Source: Sphingobacteriaceae bacterium
GTDB taxonomy: Bacteria > Bacteroidota > Bacteroidia > B-17B0 > Aurantibacillaceae
NCBI GenBank assembly: GCA_016705695.1
Contig: JADJLA010000002.1
Location: 124,001-188,000, forward strand
DNA length: 64,000 nucleotides
Reading direction: 5' to 3'
Positions 1 to 8,772 of the stretch are shown here, one piece after another. Each line of letters begins with the position of its first letter. The first letter of the stretch is position 1. Made by a program: the position numbers and the translations under genes. The notes below the pieces were generated by a model. The model saw only the letters and a list, made by a program, of their open reading frames with translations. It was not told the origin of the DNA and did no database searches.

Positions 1-347
1 ACGACGATGATCTGCCTCCTCCGGATGGTGTAGGAACAAGCACAGGTTCTCTACCAACAGGCATCAACCCATATTCTTATGGTCAAAATATTATGGTAAG
101 TCCAAATCCTGCTAACGCTTCGTTATTTATTATGATGGCTGATCTTATGAGTACTAAAGACATTACCTTTGAACTATTCGACATGCAAGGGCGAACAGTA
201 TTAAAACAAAGTACGTTAGATATTAAGGGAAGTAATTCAAACTTTAAAGAAATAAACACATCGCAATTTGATAATGGTATTTATTTTTTACGACTAAGTT
301 TAGATAACCAACTCATCAAAAATTCTAAACTCATTATTGCTCACTAA
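1..347 (+). CDS. 3' end of a secreted protein with T9SS type A sorting domain (partial)
   Basis: The reading frame is open from the window edge (first complete codon at base 3), so this is the C-terminal part of a larger gene cut by the window. Just upstream of the sorting domain lies a Pro/Gly/Ser/Thr-rich linker. The domain itself has the usual features: an SPNPAN-like start (around base 100), an FDMQGR beta-hairpin, an FDNGIYFLRL strand and a basic final segment. In Bacteroidota this about 80-residue C-terminus directs export through the type IX secretion system and is then cleaved or lipid-modified. The passenger domain lies outside the window, so the function of the protein is unknown. 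The stop lies 5 nt before the next start, so the two genes may be co-transcribed. Confidence 0.85.
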   Translation, partial: DDDLPPPDGVGTSTGSLPTGINPYSYGQNIMVSPNPANASLFIMMADLMSTKDITFELFDMQGRTVLKQSTLDIKGSNSNFKEINTSQFDNGIYFLRLSLDNQLIKNSKLIIAH

Positions 348-352
348 TTATT

Positions 353-1522
353 ATGTTGAATTCTAAAAGTATTATTGGCGTTATTGGTGGCGGTGCCATG
401 GGTAGCGGTATTGCGCAAGTAGCTGCTTCATTTGGTCACACCGTTCATATTTACGATACAAACAACGACGTTGTTGTAAAAGCAAAACAAACACTCGCGG
501 CCTCACTTTCAAAACTTGTTGAGAAACAAAAAATTACCGAACAAAAAAAGAATGAGATCATAACCAATGCTCATTTTACTAATGCTTTGAATGATCTTGC
601 AGACTGCGACCTCATTATTGAAGCTATTGTTGAAAAACTTGAGATCAAACAACAGGTATTTTCGCAAATTGAAAAGCTGGTGAAAAAAACATGCTTGCTT
701 GCTTCAAACACTTCCTCCTTATCAATTACATCTATTGCTTCTGTTTGTGAAAGACCAGAAAACGTAATAGGTATACATTTTTTTAATCCTGCTACCTTAA
801 TGCCTTTGGTAGAGATCATTCCCGGCCTTGCCACTTCAAAAGAAATTATTGCTCCCGTAAAACAATTAATTGATTCGTGGGGTAAAGTAACCGTTATTGC
901 AAAAGATACTCCCGGTTTTATTGTGAATCGTGTGGCTCGTCCTTTTTACAGCGAAGCATTACGAATTGCCGATGAACAAATTGCCGACTACGCAACCATC
1001 GATTGGGCCATGAAAGAAATTGGCGGTTTTAAAATGGGTCCTTTTGAATTAATGGATCTTATTGGGCACGATGTAAATTATGTAGTAACCGAAACCGTTT
1101 GGCAACAATTTTATTTTGATCCGCGCTTTAAACCTTCGCTTACACAAAAGCGTTTATTGGAAGCCAAATTTTTGGGGCGTAAAACCGGAAGAGGATTTTA
1201 TGACTACAGCGAAGGGGCAAAAATGCCGGAGCCAAAAAAAGACATGGCACTAGCCAGACAAATTTATAGTCGCATTATTTGCATGCTCATTAACGAAGCA
1301 GCGGATACTTTATATCTTGGCATTGCCAGCCGCGAAGATATTGACTTGGCTATGACCAAAGGCGTTAACTACCCGAAAGGATTATTAAAGTTGGCCGATG
1401 AAATTGGCGTTAAAAATGTTGCTAAATATTTGATGGATCTATTCCTTATGTACGAGGAAGACAGATACCGAACTTCTGTACTTTTGAAGCAATTGGTTGT
1501 AAATAATCGAACTTTTTACTAG
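353..1522 (+). CDS. 3-hydroxyacyl-CoA dehydrogenase (PaaH/Hbd type)
   Basis: This 389-residue protein should oxidise 3-hydroxyacyl-CoA to 3-ketoacyl-CoA with NAD. It has an N-terminal Rossmann fold with the dinucleotide motif GGGAMG at residues 12-17. The family active-site region follows, with IGIHFFNP carrying the catalytic His and SNTSSLSI the conserved Ser/Asn. The C-terminal helical domain (from IVNRVARPF) is followed by a second, shorter copy that includes INEAADTL, a layout found in the longer stand-alone enzymes such as those of phenylacetate or butyrate metabolism. Its proximity to a PHA synthase pair 18 kb away is suggestive only. The substrate chain length cannot be read from the sequence. 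Confidence 0.9.
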   Translation: MLNSKSIIGVIGGGAMGSGIAQVAASFGHTVHIYDTNNDVVVKAKQTLAASLSKLVEKQKITEQKKNEIITNAHFTNALNDLADCDLIIEAIVEKLEIKQQVFSQIEKLVKKTCLLASNTSSLSITSIASVCERPENVIGIHFFNPATLMPLVEIIPGLATSKEIIAPVKQLIDSWGKVTVIAKDTPGFIVNRVARPFYSEALRIADEQIADYATIDWAMKEIGGFKMGPFELMDLIGHDVNYVVTETVWQQFYFDPRFKPSLTQKRLLEAKFLGRKTGRGFYDYSEGAKMPEPKKDMALARQIYSRIICMLINEAADTLYLGIASREDIDLAMTKGVNYPKGLLKLADEIGVKNVAKYLMDLFLMYEEDRYRTSVLLKQLVVNNRTFY

Positions 1523-1606
1523 GCGAAAGTCACCTTTAATCATTGAACCCTGTTTAATTTTATTTTTTCGTACTTTTTTTTACGAAGTTTGAGTAACCTA
1601 TTTATC

Positions 1607-2170
1607 ATGAAAAAAATAAATACTCTACCTCTTACCTTTGTAATTATTGCGGCATTTTTGCTTTTTGCCTGTAAAAAGAAGGAAAGTCAAACCTGTAGTG
1701 ACGAAAATGCCATAAAACCGGGTTATGCGGAAGCTTGTGGTGGCACAAAAGGAAATCCCAATGTTGGTGTTCCAACTCCAACGGGTGGCATTCCTGTAAC
1801 CAATCCGGCTTTTGAAAATTCAAGTTTAAATTGCGGTGGAAGCGGATGGTTAAACCCTTCTTGTGCCTCATCTGCCAGCTTAACTTTAAAAGGCATTAGC
1901 GGTTCGGTGGAAGTATCTTTATCATTTAATACAATTCCTCAAACCGGCAATTACAACGTAAGCAGTGTTTCCGGTCCCTCAAACGTTCAGCTAACCGTAT
2001 TAAATGCACCTAGTCAACCTACAGGCATTACCTGGTATGGCAGATCGGGTGTTGTAAGCATCAATACAAATTCAACTTCTATCAACGCCACATTTACAGG
2101 AATACAATGCGTCCAGTCTACCTTCAACTTCCCGATTGTAACTGTTAGCGGAAACGTTGGTTGTAACTAA
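1607..2170 (+). CDS. Exported lipoprotein, tandem paralogue A
   Basis: I prefer the ATG at 1607 over a TTG 18 bases upstream because it begins a compact lipoprotein signal: MKK, a hydrophobic stretch, then the lipobox LLFAC and a KKK run after the cysteine. The mature part begins with a low-complexity Gly/Pro/Thr linker containing extra cysteines and ends in an about 100-residue Ser/Thr/Asn-rich beta-type domain ending VSGNVGCN. I recognise no family. The next gene encodes a closely similar protein, so the pair is a recent tandem duplication. The mature protein is expected to be membrane-anchored in the envelope or on the cell surface. Confidence 0.75.
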   Translation: MKKINTLPLTFVIIAAFLLFACKKKESQTCSDENAIKPGYAEACGGTKGNPNVGVPTPTGGIPVTNPAFENSSLNCGGSGWLNPSCASSASLTLKGISGSVEVSLSFNTIPQTGNYNVSSVSGPSNVQLTVLNAPSQPTGITWYGRSGVVSINTNSTSINATFTGIQCVQSTFNFPIVTVSGNVGCN

Positions 2171-2264
2171 GTGTTTTTATTTTAAACAAAGGTCCGTCAC
2201 AGCAGGTCTGAAAACCCCGCTTCAGTAGCTTTTATACCCCATTCACTCATTGGGCGGGCCTAAA

Positions 2265-2296
2265 TTTGGAATTTTCAGGTTTTTTTGCTAAATTTG
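2265..2296 (+). promoter_or_regulatory. Bacteroidota-type promoter of lipoprotein B
   Basis: TTTG at 2265-2268, a 20-nt spacer, then TAAATTTG at 2289-2296. This matches the Bacteroidota sigma-ABfr consensus (TTTG / TAnnTTTG). The ATG of the second lipoprotein follows 16 nt after the box. Confidence 0.6.
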
Positions 2297-2312
2297 AATA
2301 ATTCTAAATACC

Positions 2313-2858
2313 ATGAAAAAAATCAGTATTCTCGCTTTAACCTGTGTAACTATCGCAGCCTTAGTATTTTTTGCTTGTAGTAAAAAAACAGATAATACCA
2401 TTAAGCCAACTTATAAAGATTCGGCAACCGGTACTGGTGGAAATCCCAATGCAGGTAATGCTACGCAAACAGGAAGTGTTCCTATTACAAACCCGGCTTC
2501 AGAAAATTCAAACTTGAACGCAGGTGGTAGTGGTTGGTTAAACCCTTCATGTGCTTCATCAGGAAGCTTAACTTTAAAAGGTATTAGCGGTTCTGTAGAA
2601 GTTACTTTATCATTCAATACAATTCCTCAAACAGGTAATTATAACGTAAGCAGTGTTTCCGGACCATCAAACGTTCAGGTAACAGTTTTAAATGCGCCTA
2701 GTCAACCTTCAGGTATTACCTGGTATGGTAAAACAGGTGTTGTAAGTATCAACACAAATTCAACTTCTATCAATGCCACATTTACAGGCATACAATGTGT
2801 TCAGTCTAACTTCAACTTCCCGGTTGTAAGTGTTAGCGGAAACGTTGGTTGTAACTAA
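2313..2858 (+). CDS. Exported lipoprotein, tandem paralogue B
   Basis: This 181-residue protein has a lipoprotein signal ending VFFAC followed by SKK. From the GGSGWLNPSCASS segment to the C-terminal VSGNVGCN it is nearly identical to the preceding gene product, differing by scattered conservative changes. The N-terminal linker has diverged: the three extra cysteines of copy A in that region are absent here. The gene has its own promoter and a strong terminator, so it is probably transcribed alone. Function is unknown; the beta-rich Ser/Thr domain suggests an envelope or surface role, which is inference. Confidence 0.78.
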   Translation: MKKISILALTCVTIAALVFFACSKKTDNTIKPTYKDSATGTGGNPNAGNATQTGSVPITNPASENSNLNAGGSGWLNPSCASSGSLTLKGISGSVEVTLSFNTIPQTGNYNVSSVSGPSNVQVTVLNAPSQPSGITWYGKTGVVSINTNSTSINATFTGIQCVQSNFNFPVVSVSGNVGCN

Positions 2859-2878
2859 TATTTTATAATATAAAAAAG

Positions 2879-2912
2879 AAAGTCCCGACGAAAAATGTCG
2901 GGACTTTTTTTA
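2879..2912 (+). terminator. Rho-independent terminator after lipoprotein B
   Basis: The inverted repeat AAGTCCCGAC / GTCGGGACTT has a 7-nt loop and is followed by a T run. Confidence 0.9.
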
Positions 2913-2922
2913 TTTTTATACC

Positions 2923-4356
2923 GTGTATAAATTCAACCGCCTCCTTGTAAAAATCCGCTCCTATTATCAATTGGATGTAAGAGCGCTTGGCTTAATGCGG
3001 ATTGGAGTTGCATTGGTGGTATTAAGCGATATTATTATTCGCTGGCAAGACCTTGGCGCATTTTTTACCGATGGGGGTTTATGGCCAACAAAACTCATTG
3101 CCAATTTTGGATGGCAACCCGGTTACTGGAGCTTTCATACCTTAAATGGAAGTTATGGTTTTGCTACCTTGCTTTTTTGCTTACACACACTAGTAGCACT
3201 TTTATTATTGTTTGGTTACAAAACAAGATTAGTTACATTTTTAGTTTGGATATTCACGATCTCCTTACACAATCGTAATTTATTTATTTTGCAATCGGGC
3301 GATGATCTTTTGCGCCTTACTTTGTTTTGGGCTCTATTTTTACCTTGGGGGAATGCACTTTCGTTAGATGCAAAAAAATACATAAGCAAACCAAAGCATT
3401 TTAGTTTTGCGTCATTAGGCTATTTATTTTTGATCGCTTCCGTTTATTTTTTCACCGTGCTTTTAAAGAACAGCAGCGAATGGCATGGCGATGCAAGTGC
3501 GGTTTACTATGCTTTAAGTTTAGATCAATTACGTTTACCCATGGGAGATCTCTTGTATAAGCATCCATCACTTATGCAATGGCTCACCAAATTGGTGTAT
3601 TTTGTGGAGATCCTTATTCCGATCTTAATTTTGCTTCCAACAAAAAACAAATGGGTGAAATTGAGTTTATTTGCATTACTTCTTGTATTACATATTGGTA
3701 TAGGATTAACTTTGTATGTTGGATTGTTCTATATCATTAATATCACTACAGCCCTGGCCATTCTTCCGTCAGAGTTTCTTGATCGTTTCAAGATCTTAGC
3801 CATTACTAATTATCAAAAAGCAAAACGTAAGAGTATTTCTATTATAAAACATGGCGCAAACGCTTTCTCTGCCTTGATCCTTGCGCTTTGTTTGATATTG
3901 AATTTAAGCTATATGCCTTGGTATAGTTACGAATTAGATAAACCGGTGAATGTATTGGTAAACACTTTACGCCTTAATCAGTTTTGGGGGATGTTCTCGC
4001 CACATATCATGAAAGAAGATGGCTGGTATTTGCATGAAGGCTATACTTCCGAAGGAAAATTATGGGATCTGTATTATGATCTGCCTTATATATACTCCGA
4101 AAAGCCCGAACACTTAGTAAAGAATTTTAAAAGTGATAGATGGCGAAAACTGGCCGAGAACATGCAGCGCAGTGATTACACTTTTTTAAGACCTTTATAC
4201 TGCAAATACTTTTTAAAAAAATGGAATAAAAAGCATCCCAAAAATCAAATGCAAAGTTTAGATCTTATCTTTTTTCAAGAAGATAGTGACGCGTGCTATA
4301 AAACAAAGCCAATAAAAAGAAAAAAATATAGTTTTTGTACCATACACGATGAGTAA
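2923..4356 (+). CDS. HTTM-domain membrane protein (vitamin K-dependent carboxylase-like)
   Basis: This 477-residue polytopic membrane protein has the N-terminal pattern of HTTM proteins: an Arg-containing first helix (LGLMRIGVALVV), a TDGGLWP segment, and a later SGDDLLR motif, with repeated hydrophobic spans to about residue 330 and then a soluble C-terminal part. HTTM is the membrane module related to vitamin K-dependent gamma-carboxylase; most bacterial members have no proven substrate. The start is GTG at 2923, because no ATG fits in frame upstream. The start lies 4 nt after TATTTTTA (2911-2918). The 3' end overlaps the next gene by 8 nt, which implies translational coupling with the methyltransferase. 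Confidence 0.82.
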   Translation: MYKFNRLLVKIRSYYQLDVRALGLMRIGVALVVLSDIIIRWQDLGAFFTDGGLWPTKLIANFGWQPGYWSFHTLNGSYGFATLLFCLHTLVALLLLFGYKTRLVTFLVWIFTISLHNRNLFILQSGDDLLRLTLFWALFLPWGNALSLDAKKYISKPKHFSFASLGYLFLIASVYFFTVLLKNSSEWHGDASAVYYALSLDQLRLPMGDLLYKHPSLMQWLTKLVYFVEILIPILILLPTKNKWVKLSLFALLLVLHIGIGLTLYVGLFYIINITTALAILPSEFLDRFKILAITNYQKAKRKSISIIKHGANAFSALILALCLILNLSYMPWYSYELDKPVNVLVNTLRLNQFWGMFSPHIMKEDGWYLHEGYTSEGKLWDLYYDLPYIYSEKPEHLVKNFKSDRWRKLAENMQRSDYTFLRPLYCKYFLKKWNKKHPKNQMQSLDLIFFQEDSDACYKTKPIKRKKYSFCTIHDE

Positions 4357-5140
4357 CAGTTGGCTATTAAAAAAATATCTTTCTCATTTACTCAAAGCCA
4401 AACGAGGTGGGCATGGCGTGCATTCTCCTTTTGTATTTAAGTTAACAGAGAATGTTTTTAATACACAACAACATTTTTATGCTTTTGAGGAATTAAGTAA
4501 GTTGCGAAAAGACCTCCAACAAAATGAAACCGAACTTGAGATAAACGATATGGGGGCCGGTTCGCAAAAACTGCTTGGTTCAAAACGTAAAGTAAAAGAT
4601 ATTGCGCTGCATGGTATAAGCTCACAAAAACAATCCGAATTACTTTTTAAGCTGGTTAACTATTTAAAAAGCAAAGTCATTATTGAATTAGGCACATCGT
4701 TGGGACTTACTACTCTCTATTTAAGTTTTGCTAATACAAAGTCGCAGATCTATACTCTGGAAGGAAGCGAAAATCTAGTTAAATTCTCTAAAACTCTTTT
4801 TGCAAAAAAACAACGAACAAACATTACTTCTGTACACGGTAATTTTGATCAAACACTTCCGCAACTCCTATCCAAACTTTCATCATTTGATCTTTTGTAC
4901 ATCGACGGTAATCATACCTACGAAGCCACGCTTAGATATTTTAAAATGGCTTTAGAAAAAAGAACAAATGGTTCGGTTATTATTTTTGATGATATTTATT
5001 GGAGCAAAGGCATGACACAAGCCTGGGAAGAGATCAAACAAAACCAAAATGTAACATTGAGCATAGATTGCTTTTATTTTGGAATGGTTTTCTTTAGAGA
5101 AGAGCAGAAACAAAAAGAGCACTTTAAAATTTTCATTTAA
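4349..5140 (+). CDS. Class I SAM-dependent methyltransferase
   Basis: This 263-residue protein has a GHGVHSPF motif near the N-terminus, common in Bacteroidota members of this O-methyltransferase-like group. The SAM-binding region is IIELGTSLGLTTLYLS (about residues 111-126), with an acidic YTLEGSE strand-2 end and a LLYIDGNHTYEAT metal/substrate motif, followed by IIFDDIYWSKG. These features match the Methyltransf_24/caffeoyl-CoA OMT-like fold. The substrate is unknown. It overlaps the HTTM gene by 8 nt, so the two probably act in one pathway. Confidence 0.82.
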   Translation: MSNSWLLKKYLSHLLKAKRGGHGVHSPFVFKLTENVFNTQQHFYAFEELSKLRKDLQQNETELEINDMGAGSQKLLGSKRKVKDIALHGISSQKQSELLFKLVNYLKSKVIIELGTSLGLTTLYLSFANTKSQIYTLEGSENLVKFSKTLFAKKQRTNITSVHGNFDQTLPQLLSKLSSFDLLYIDGNHTYEATLRYFKMALEKRTNGSVIIFDDIYWSKGMTQAWEEIKQNQNVTLSIDCFYFGMVFFREEQKQKEHFKIFI

Positions 5141-5169
5141 AATGCTCTTCAATTATTTTTAGAGGTTCT

Positions 5170-6060
5170 TTAGAATATAGAACCGATAACATGCATTAGT
5201 TTTTCAACCTGACTGTGCCATAATAATTTCGCAGATTCTTGATCAGCTTTTGACTCAGCAAAATCAGTTACCATTAACGAAATATCATTGGTAAGATCGT
5301 CACGTTGAATTCTGAATTCAAAATAACTTCCGTCGGTTTTGTCAACCCATTGGTAACGTGCTAATTGATTATCTATGGTTTTTAGTAAACGTGCTTGCTG
5401 CATTTGTCCGTCCCAAATAAATGTATAAATACCATTACGGATATTTACATCATCGCAGAACCATTCCGACAAACCACTTGCTGTAGAAAAGAATTCGTAC
5501 AACATTTCTGAAGAAGCTCTGCATCCAAACTCAAGTTCAAATTTACCATTAGGTTCTTTTTCAACTTTAACAGCATACGCACCTTGCTTTTTTACAGGGT
5601 TTGTTATAGAGCTTGTGATCGATGCGATCTTAGAAGCAGATAATTGAGGCGCTTCAGTTTTTGGTATCGTGTTCATGATAGCCAAAACCTCATTCTTTTT
5701 TTCTTCGGCTAATTCCTTTTTACTAAGAACAGCTTTCTCTTCAACCTGTTTAGAAACAACAACTTTCTTTTCAAGAACTTTAGGAATTTCCTTTTTGATC
5801 TCCTTCTTGATCTCTTTTTTAGCTATAACTTTTACTGCCTTAACAGGCTTAACTATTTTCTTTGTTGGTTTTGAAGCCTTTACCACTTTTTTAGGGGCAA
5901 GTTTCTTCTTAGCTACTGGTTTACTTGGAGCTTTCTTTTTTACTGGCGCTTTCTTGATCACTTTTTTCACAGATTTTTTTGCAGCAGGCTTCGCGGCCTT
6001 CTTTGTTTTTTTAGCAGACCCCTTAGCTTTTCCAGACGAACCTTTATTTTTCTTCGACAT
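5170..6060 (-). CDS. START-like domain protein with histone-H1-like lysine-rich tail
   Basis: This 296-residue protein has two parts. Residues 1 to about 105 are a Lys/Ala/Pro/Val-rich low-complexity tail (AAKPAAKK, KKAPVKKK and similar) of the kind found in histone H1 and bacterial H1-like proteins. Residues from about 165 to the end form a START-like/SRPBCC domain (KFELEFGCRASSEMLYEFF, LSEWFCDDVN, SLMVTDFAE). In most Bacteroidota the START-like protein is only about 130 residues, without the tail. The tail predicts nucleic-acid or other polyanion binding; this is inference. No metal or enzyme motif is seen. It is convergent with the methyltransferase gene and lies downstream of the tRNA on the same strand. 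Confidence 0.85.
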   Translation of the reverse strand: MSKKNKGSSGKAKGSAKKTKKAAKPAAKKSVKKVIKKAPVKKKAPSKPVAKKKLAPKKVVKASKPTKKIVKPVKAVKVIAKKEIKKEIKKEIPKVLEKKVVVSKQVEEKAVLSKKELAEEKKNEVLAIMNTIPKTEAPQLSASKIASITSSITNPVKKQGAYAVKVEKEPNGKFELEFGCRASSEMLYEFFSTASGLSEWFCDDVNIRNGIYTFIWDGQMQQARLLKTIDNQLARYQWVDKTDGSYFEFRIQRDDLTNDISLMVTDFAESKADQESAKLLWHSQVEKLMHVIGSIF

Positions 6061-6177
6061 AGCTTAGAAATTTCTGGAAATGTATCAAAAATTTCCCTCT
6101 TAACAAAATAAAGGGCGCATTATATTTAGAAGGCTAAATAGCGGTTTTAAAGGCGATGCGCAACGGTTAAAAACTAT

Positions 6178-6200
6178 AAAACCCTCAAAATGAGGGTTTT
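6178..6200 (-). terminator. Terminator of the tRNA-Met transcript
   Basis: A 10-bp stem (AAAACCCTCA / TGAGGGTTTT) with a 3-nt loop sits just beyond the 3' end of the tRNA on its strand. The stem ends in T-rich sequence on both sides, so it may act in both directions. Confidence 0.8.
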
Positions 6201-6207
6201 ATATTAG

Positions 6208-6281
6208 TAGCGGAATCGGGAGTTGAACCCGAGACCTCAGGGTTATGAATCCTGCGCTCTAACCATCTGAGCTATCCCGCC
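6208..6281 (-). tRNA. tRNA-Met (anticodon CAU)
   Basis: The 74-nt minus-strand cloverleaf has a 7-bp acceptor stem starting GGCGGGA with a terminal G-U pair, D arm GCUC/GAGC, anticodon stem CAGGA/CCCUG around the loop UUCAUAA, and T arm CGGG UUCAACU CCCG. The discriminator base is A and CCA is not encoded. The paired position 1-72 argues against the initiator tRNA. A CAU anticodon can also belong to tRNA-Ile2 if lysidinylated, which cannot be excluded by eye. Confidence 0.93.
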
Positions 6282-6489
6282 ATTTAGGGGCTGCAAATAT
6301 ATAAATTATCCTATAAATAACATACAAAATCCTATTATCAACCTACCAAACCAATTTCTTTCACTTACTTCCCTCTATGATTACTAAAAAACTAAATTGT
6401 TTCATTTAATAACTGGACGCCTTGCTTTAGTAAATGGTAATCTTTTTCAGGTATTTATTCATTAAATTTAGGGTATTAAACACCTATCT

Positions 6490-8754
6490 ATGTTCAAACA
6501 TCTATCAAGATCGCTTTCTATTGTCTTTGTGTTTTTATGCTCGCTGGCTTTTGCAAAAACAGTTCCGGTAAATAATGCCGAATTAGTTGCTCGCAATTTC
6601 ATGAAGCTAACTACCAATGCACAGGATATAACTTTAAAATTATTCCATACTGCAAAAGCTGCCGATGGTTCGCCTTTGTATTATGTATTTGATGTTAACA
6701 GCGGAAACGGTTTTGTGATCGTAACAGCTAATGATGCAGCAAAACCTATTATTGGTTATTCAACAAAAGAGAGATTTGATATTCCTGCACCAAATTCAAA
6801 TATTGGTAATTGGCTAAATAAACGTGGTGAAGAAATAAATTACTTGCGCAAAAATAACATTCAGGCAAATGCAGTTATTGCAAAAACCTGGAGTGATTAT
6901 GCAAACAATATTGCTGCAACAGATCTACGTCGTTCGTCGGCCAATACGTCGGTTGCACCTTTGCTTACTACATTATGGAATCAATCTCCTTATTATAATG
7001 ATCTTTGTCCGGGCGGCTCGGTTACCGGATGTGTTGCAACAACCATGGCGCAGATCATGAAATATTGGAATTATCCTAAACAAGGTAATGGAAACAGTTC
7101 ATACAACGAGAATGATTACGGAAGCTTAAGCGCAAATTATGCCAACGCTGTTTATGTTTATTCGTTAATGCCAAATGTTTGCTCGTCGCCTAACCCGGAA
7201 ATTGCCGAATTAATGTATCACTGCGGTGTAAGTGTAAATATGGATTACTCGCCGGAAGGAAGTGGCGCTTGGGTAATTAATGCCGATTCACCTATTTCTG
7301 CCGAGAACTCATTCATTAATTATTTTCGCTATGATCCAACAGAGATCTTAGGAGTATATCGCGATAACTATTCTACAGCAAACTGGCACGCGTTATTAAA
7401 AGGGGATCTTGATATCGGTCGCCCAATTCAATATGTTGGTTTTGGTAATTCAGGCGGACATACATGGGTATGCGATGGATACGACGTAAACGACTTTTAT
7501 CATATGAACTGGGGTTGGGGAGGAAGCGGTAATGGTTATTTTGATATTGATGTGTTGAACCCAACAGGAATGGATTTCTCTTTCGGACAGCAAGCTCTTG
7601 CAGGATTGATCCCATTAACTTCACAAGCAATTGATGCCGGTGTATTAACTATTACGCCAAGTGATATTTTATGCAATGCAGGAACTATTAGTCCTGTTGT
7701 AAAGATCAGAAATTATGGAAGCAGTACACTTAGCTCTTGTGTGATCAATTATAAAATTGATAATCAAAATTACCAAACCTTAAATTGGAATGGTTCTTTG
7801 GTTACAGGACAAACAGCTACACTTAATTTACCGGGAAATAATTTTTCAAGCGGCTCGCATACTATTACATGTTACACAAGCGGTCCAAATAATAATACTG
7901 ATGGGGATATTACAAACGACTTAAGCATATCATACATTAATTTAATAAGTGCCGATCAACTTCCATTAATTGAAAGTTTTGAAACACAATCGGCCATTGA
8001 CGAATGGACATCAATTCCTTCCGGCGGATCAAATTGGGAACTTACTACACAATCATTTTCAGGTGGTAGCAAGTCGATGAAGATCGATAATCTTAATAAT
8101 ACACCCGGCAACGTTAGCATTTTAGAAGGCTTAGGAGATTTTGATCTTACCAATGCAGGAGCCATTGTACAGTTATCATTTAAAGTGGCGTATCAACAAA
8201 AAACGGCAACAAGCAATGATCAATTGAAATTACAAGTATCGGATGATTGCGGTAAATCGTGGAAAACACGTTGGACAAAACAAGGCGCTAATCTTGCAAG
8301 CACTTCAGTATTATCTAATACACCTTTTCAACCATCAATAAGTGAGTTCACAACCTATAGTGTTTCTGTGCCTTATTACTACAGCGCCATTTTTAGATTT
8401 GTTTTTACGTCAGATGATACCGATCCCGGCAATGATATATTTTTAGATGATATCAATATGATTGACCCCGCGGTAAGCGTGAAAGAAACCGAACTTAACG
8501 TTGGATTGAACATGTATCCAAATCCTGCAAAAGATAAAGTTACGATTGAGTACAATACAAAAGAATCACACACCGTGAGTATCGACGTATGCGATATGCT
8601 TGGTAAAAAGCACACAAGTGTGAACAAAGGAAAAGTTGACGTGGGCAATCATGAGTTTGAAATTGCTACTGATCAATTAACTAATGGTGTTTACTTTGTA
8701 ACTATTTCTATAGATGGTAGCAAAATTGTAAAACGACTTGTAGTTCAAAATTAA
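6490..8754 (+). CDS. Secreted C10 (streptopain-like) cysteine peptidase with T9SS sorting domain
   Basis: This 754-residue protein has a signal peptide (ends SLAFA), then a Spi-type inhibitory propeptide with the DGSPLYYVFDV and NGFVIVTANDAAKPIIGY strands. The peptidase C10 domain carries the catalytic Cys at residue 181 in TGCVATTMAQIMKY and the His at residue 324 in GGHTWVCDGY, with the supporting NWGWGG loop. C-terminal beta domains follow, and a T9SS type A sorting domain occupies about the last 80 residues (MYPNPAKDK, TNGVYFVTI). It is predicted to be a secreted or surface endopeptidase activated by propeptide removal. It is followed 18 nt later by an M1 peptidase, so the two may form a protein-degradation unit. 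Confidence 0.92.
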   Translation: MFKHLSRSLSIVFVFLCSLAFAKTVPVNNAELVARNFMKLTTNAQDITLKLFHTAKAADGSPLYYVFDVNSGNGFVIVTANDAAKPIIGYSTKERFDIPAPNSNIGNWLNKRGEEINYLRKNNIQANAVIAKTWSDYANNIAATDLRRSSANTSVAPLLTTLWNQSPYYNDLCPGGSVTGCVATTMAQIMKYWNYPKQGNGNSSYNENDYGSLSANYANAVYVYSLMPNVCSSPNPEIAELMYHCGVSVNMDYSPEGSGAWVINADSPISAENSFINYFRYDPTEILGVYRDNYSTANWHALLKGDLDIGRPIQYVGFGNSGGHTWVCDGYDVNDFYHMNWGWGGSGNGYFDIDVLNPTGMDFSFGQQALAGLIPLTSQAIDAGVLTITPSDILCNAGTISPVVKIRNYGSSTLSSCVINYKIDNQNYQTLNWNGSLVTGQTATLNLPGNNFSSGSHTITCYTSGPNNNTDGDITNDLSISYINLISADQLPLIESFETQSAIDEWTSIPSGGSNWELTTQSFSGGSKSMKIDNLNNTPGNVSILEGLGDFDLTNAGAIVQLSFKVAYQQKTATSNDQLKLQVSDDCGKSWKTRWTKQGANLASTSVLSNTPFQPSISEFTTYSVSVPYYYSAIFRFVFTSDDTDPGNDIFLDDINMIDPAVSVKETELNVGLNMYPNPAKDKVTIEYNTKESHTVSIDVCDMLGKKHTSVNKGKVDVGNHEFEIATDQLTNGVYFVTISIDGSKIVKRLVVQN

Positions 8755-8772
8755 TTTCGAACACGATCTCTC

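Noticed and set aside
5669..6067. A 132-codon plus-strand ORF opposite the START-like gene
   Set aside because: It is the mirror of the Lys-rich codons; the product is a Phe/Leu/Thr low-complexity string, and the minus-strand protein has a real domain.
6208..6281. Initiator tRNA-Met
   Set aside because: The first acceptor pair is G-U, whereas bacterial initiator tRNAs have an unpaired position 1-72.
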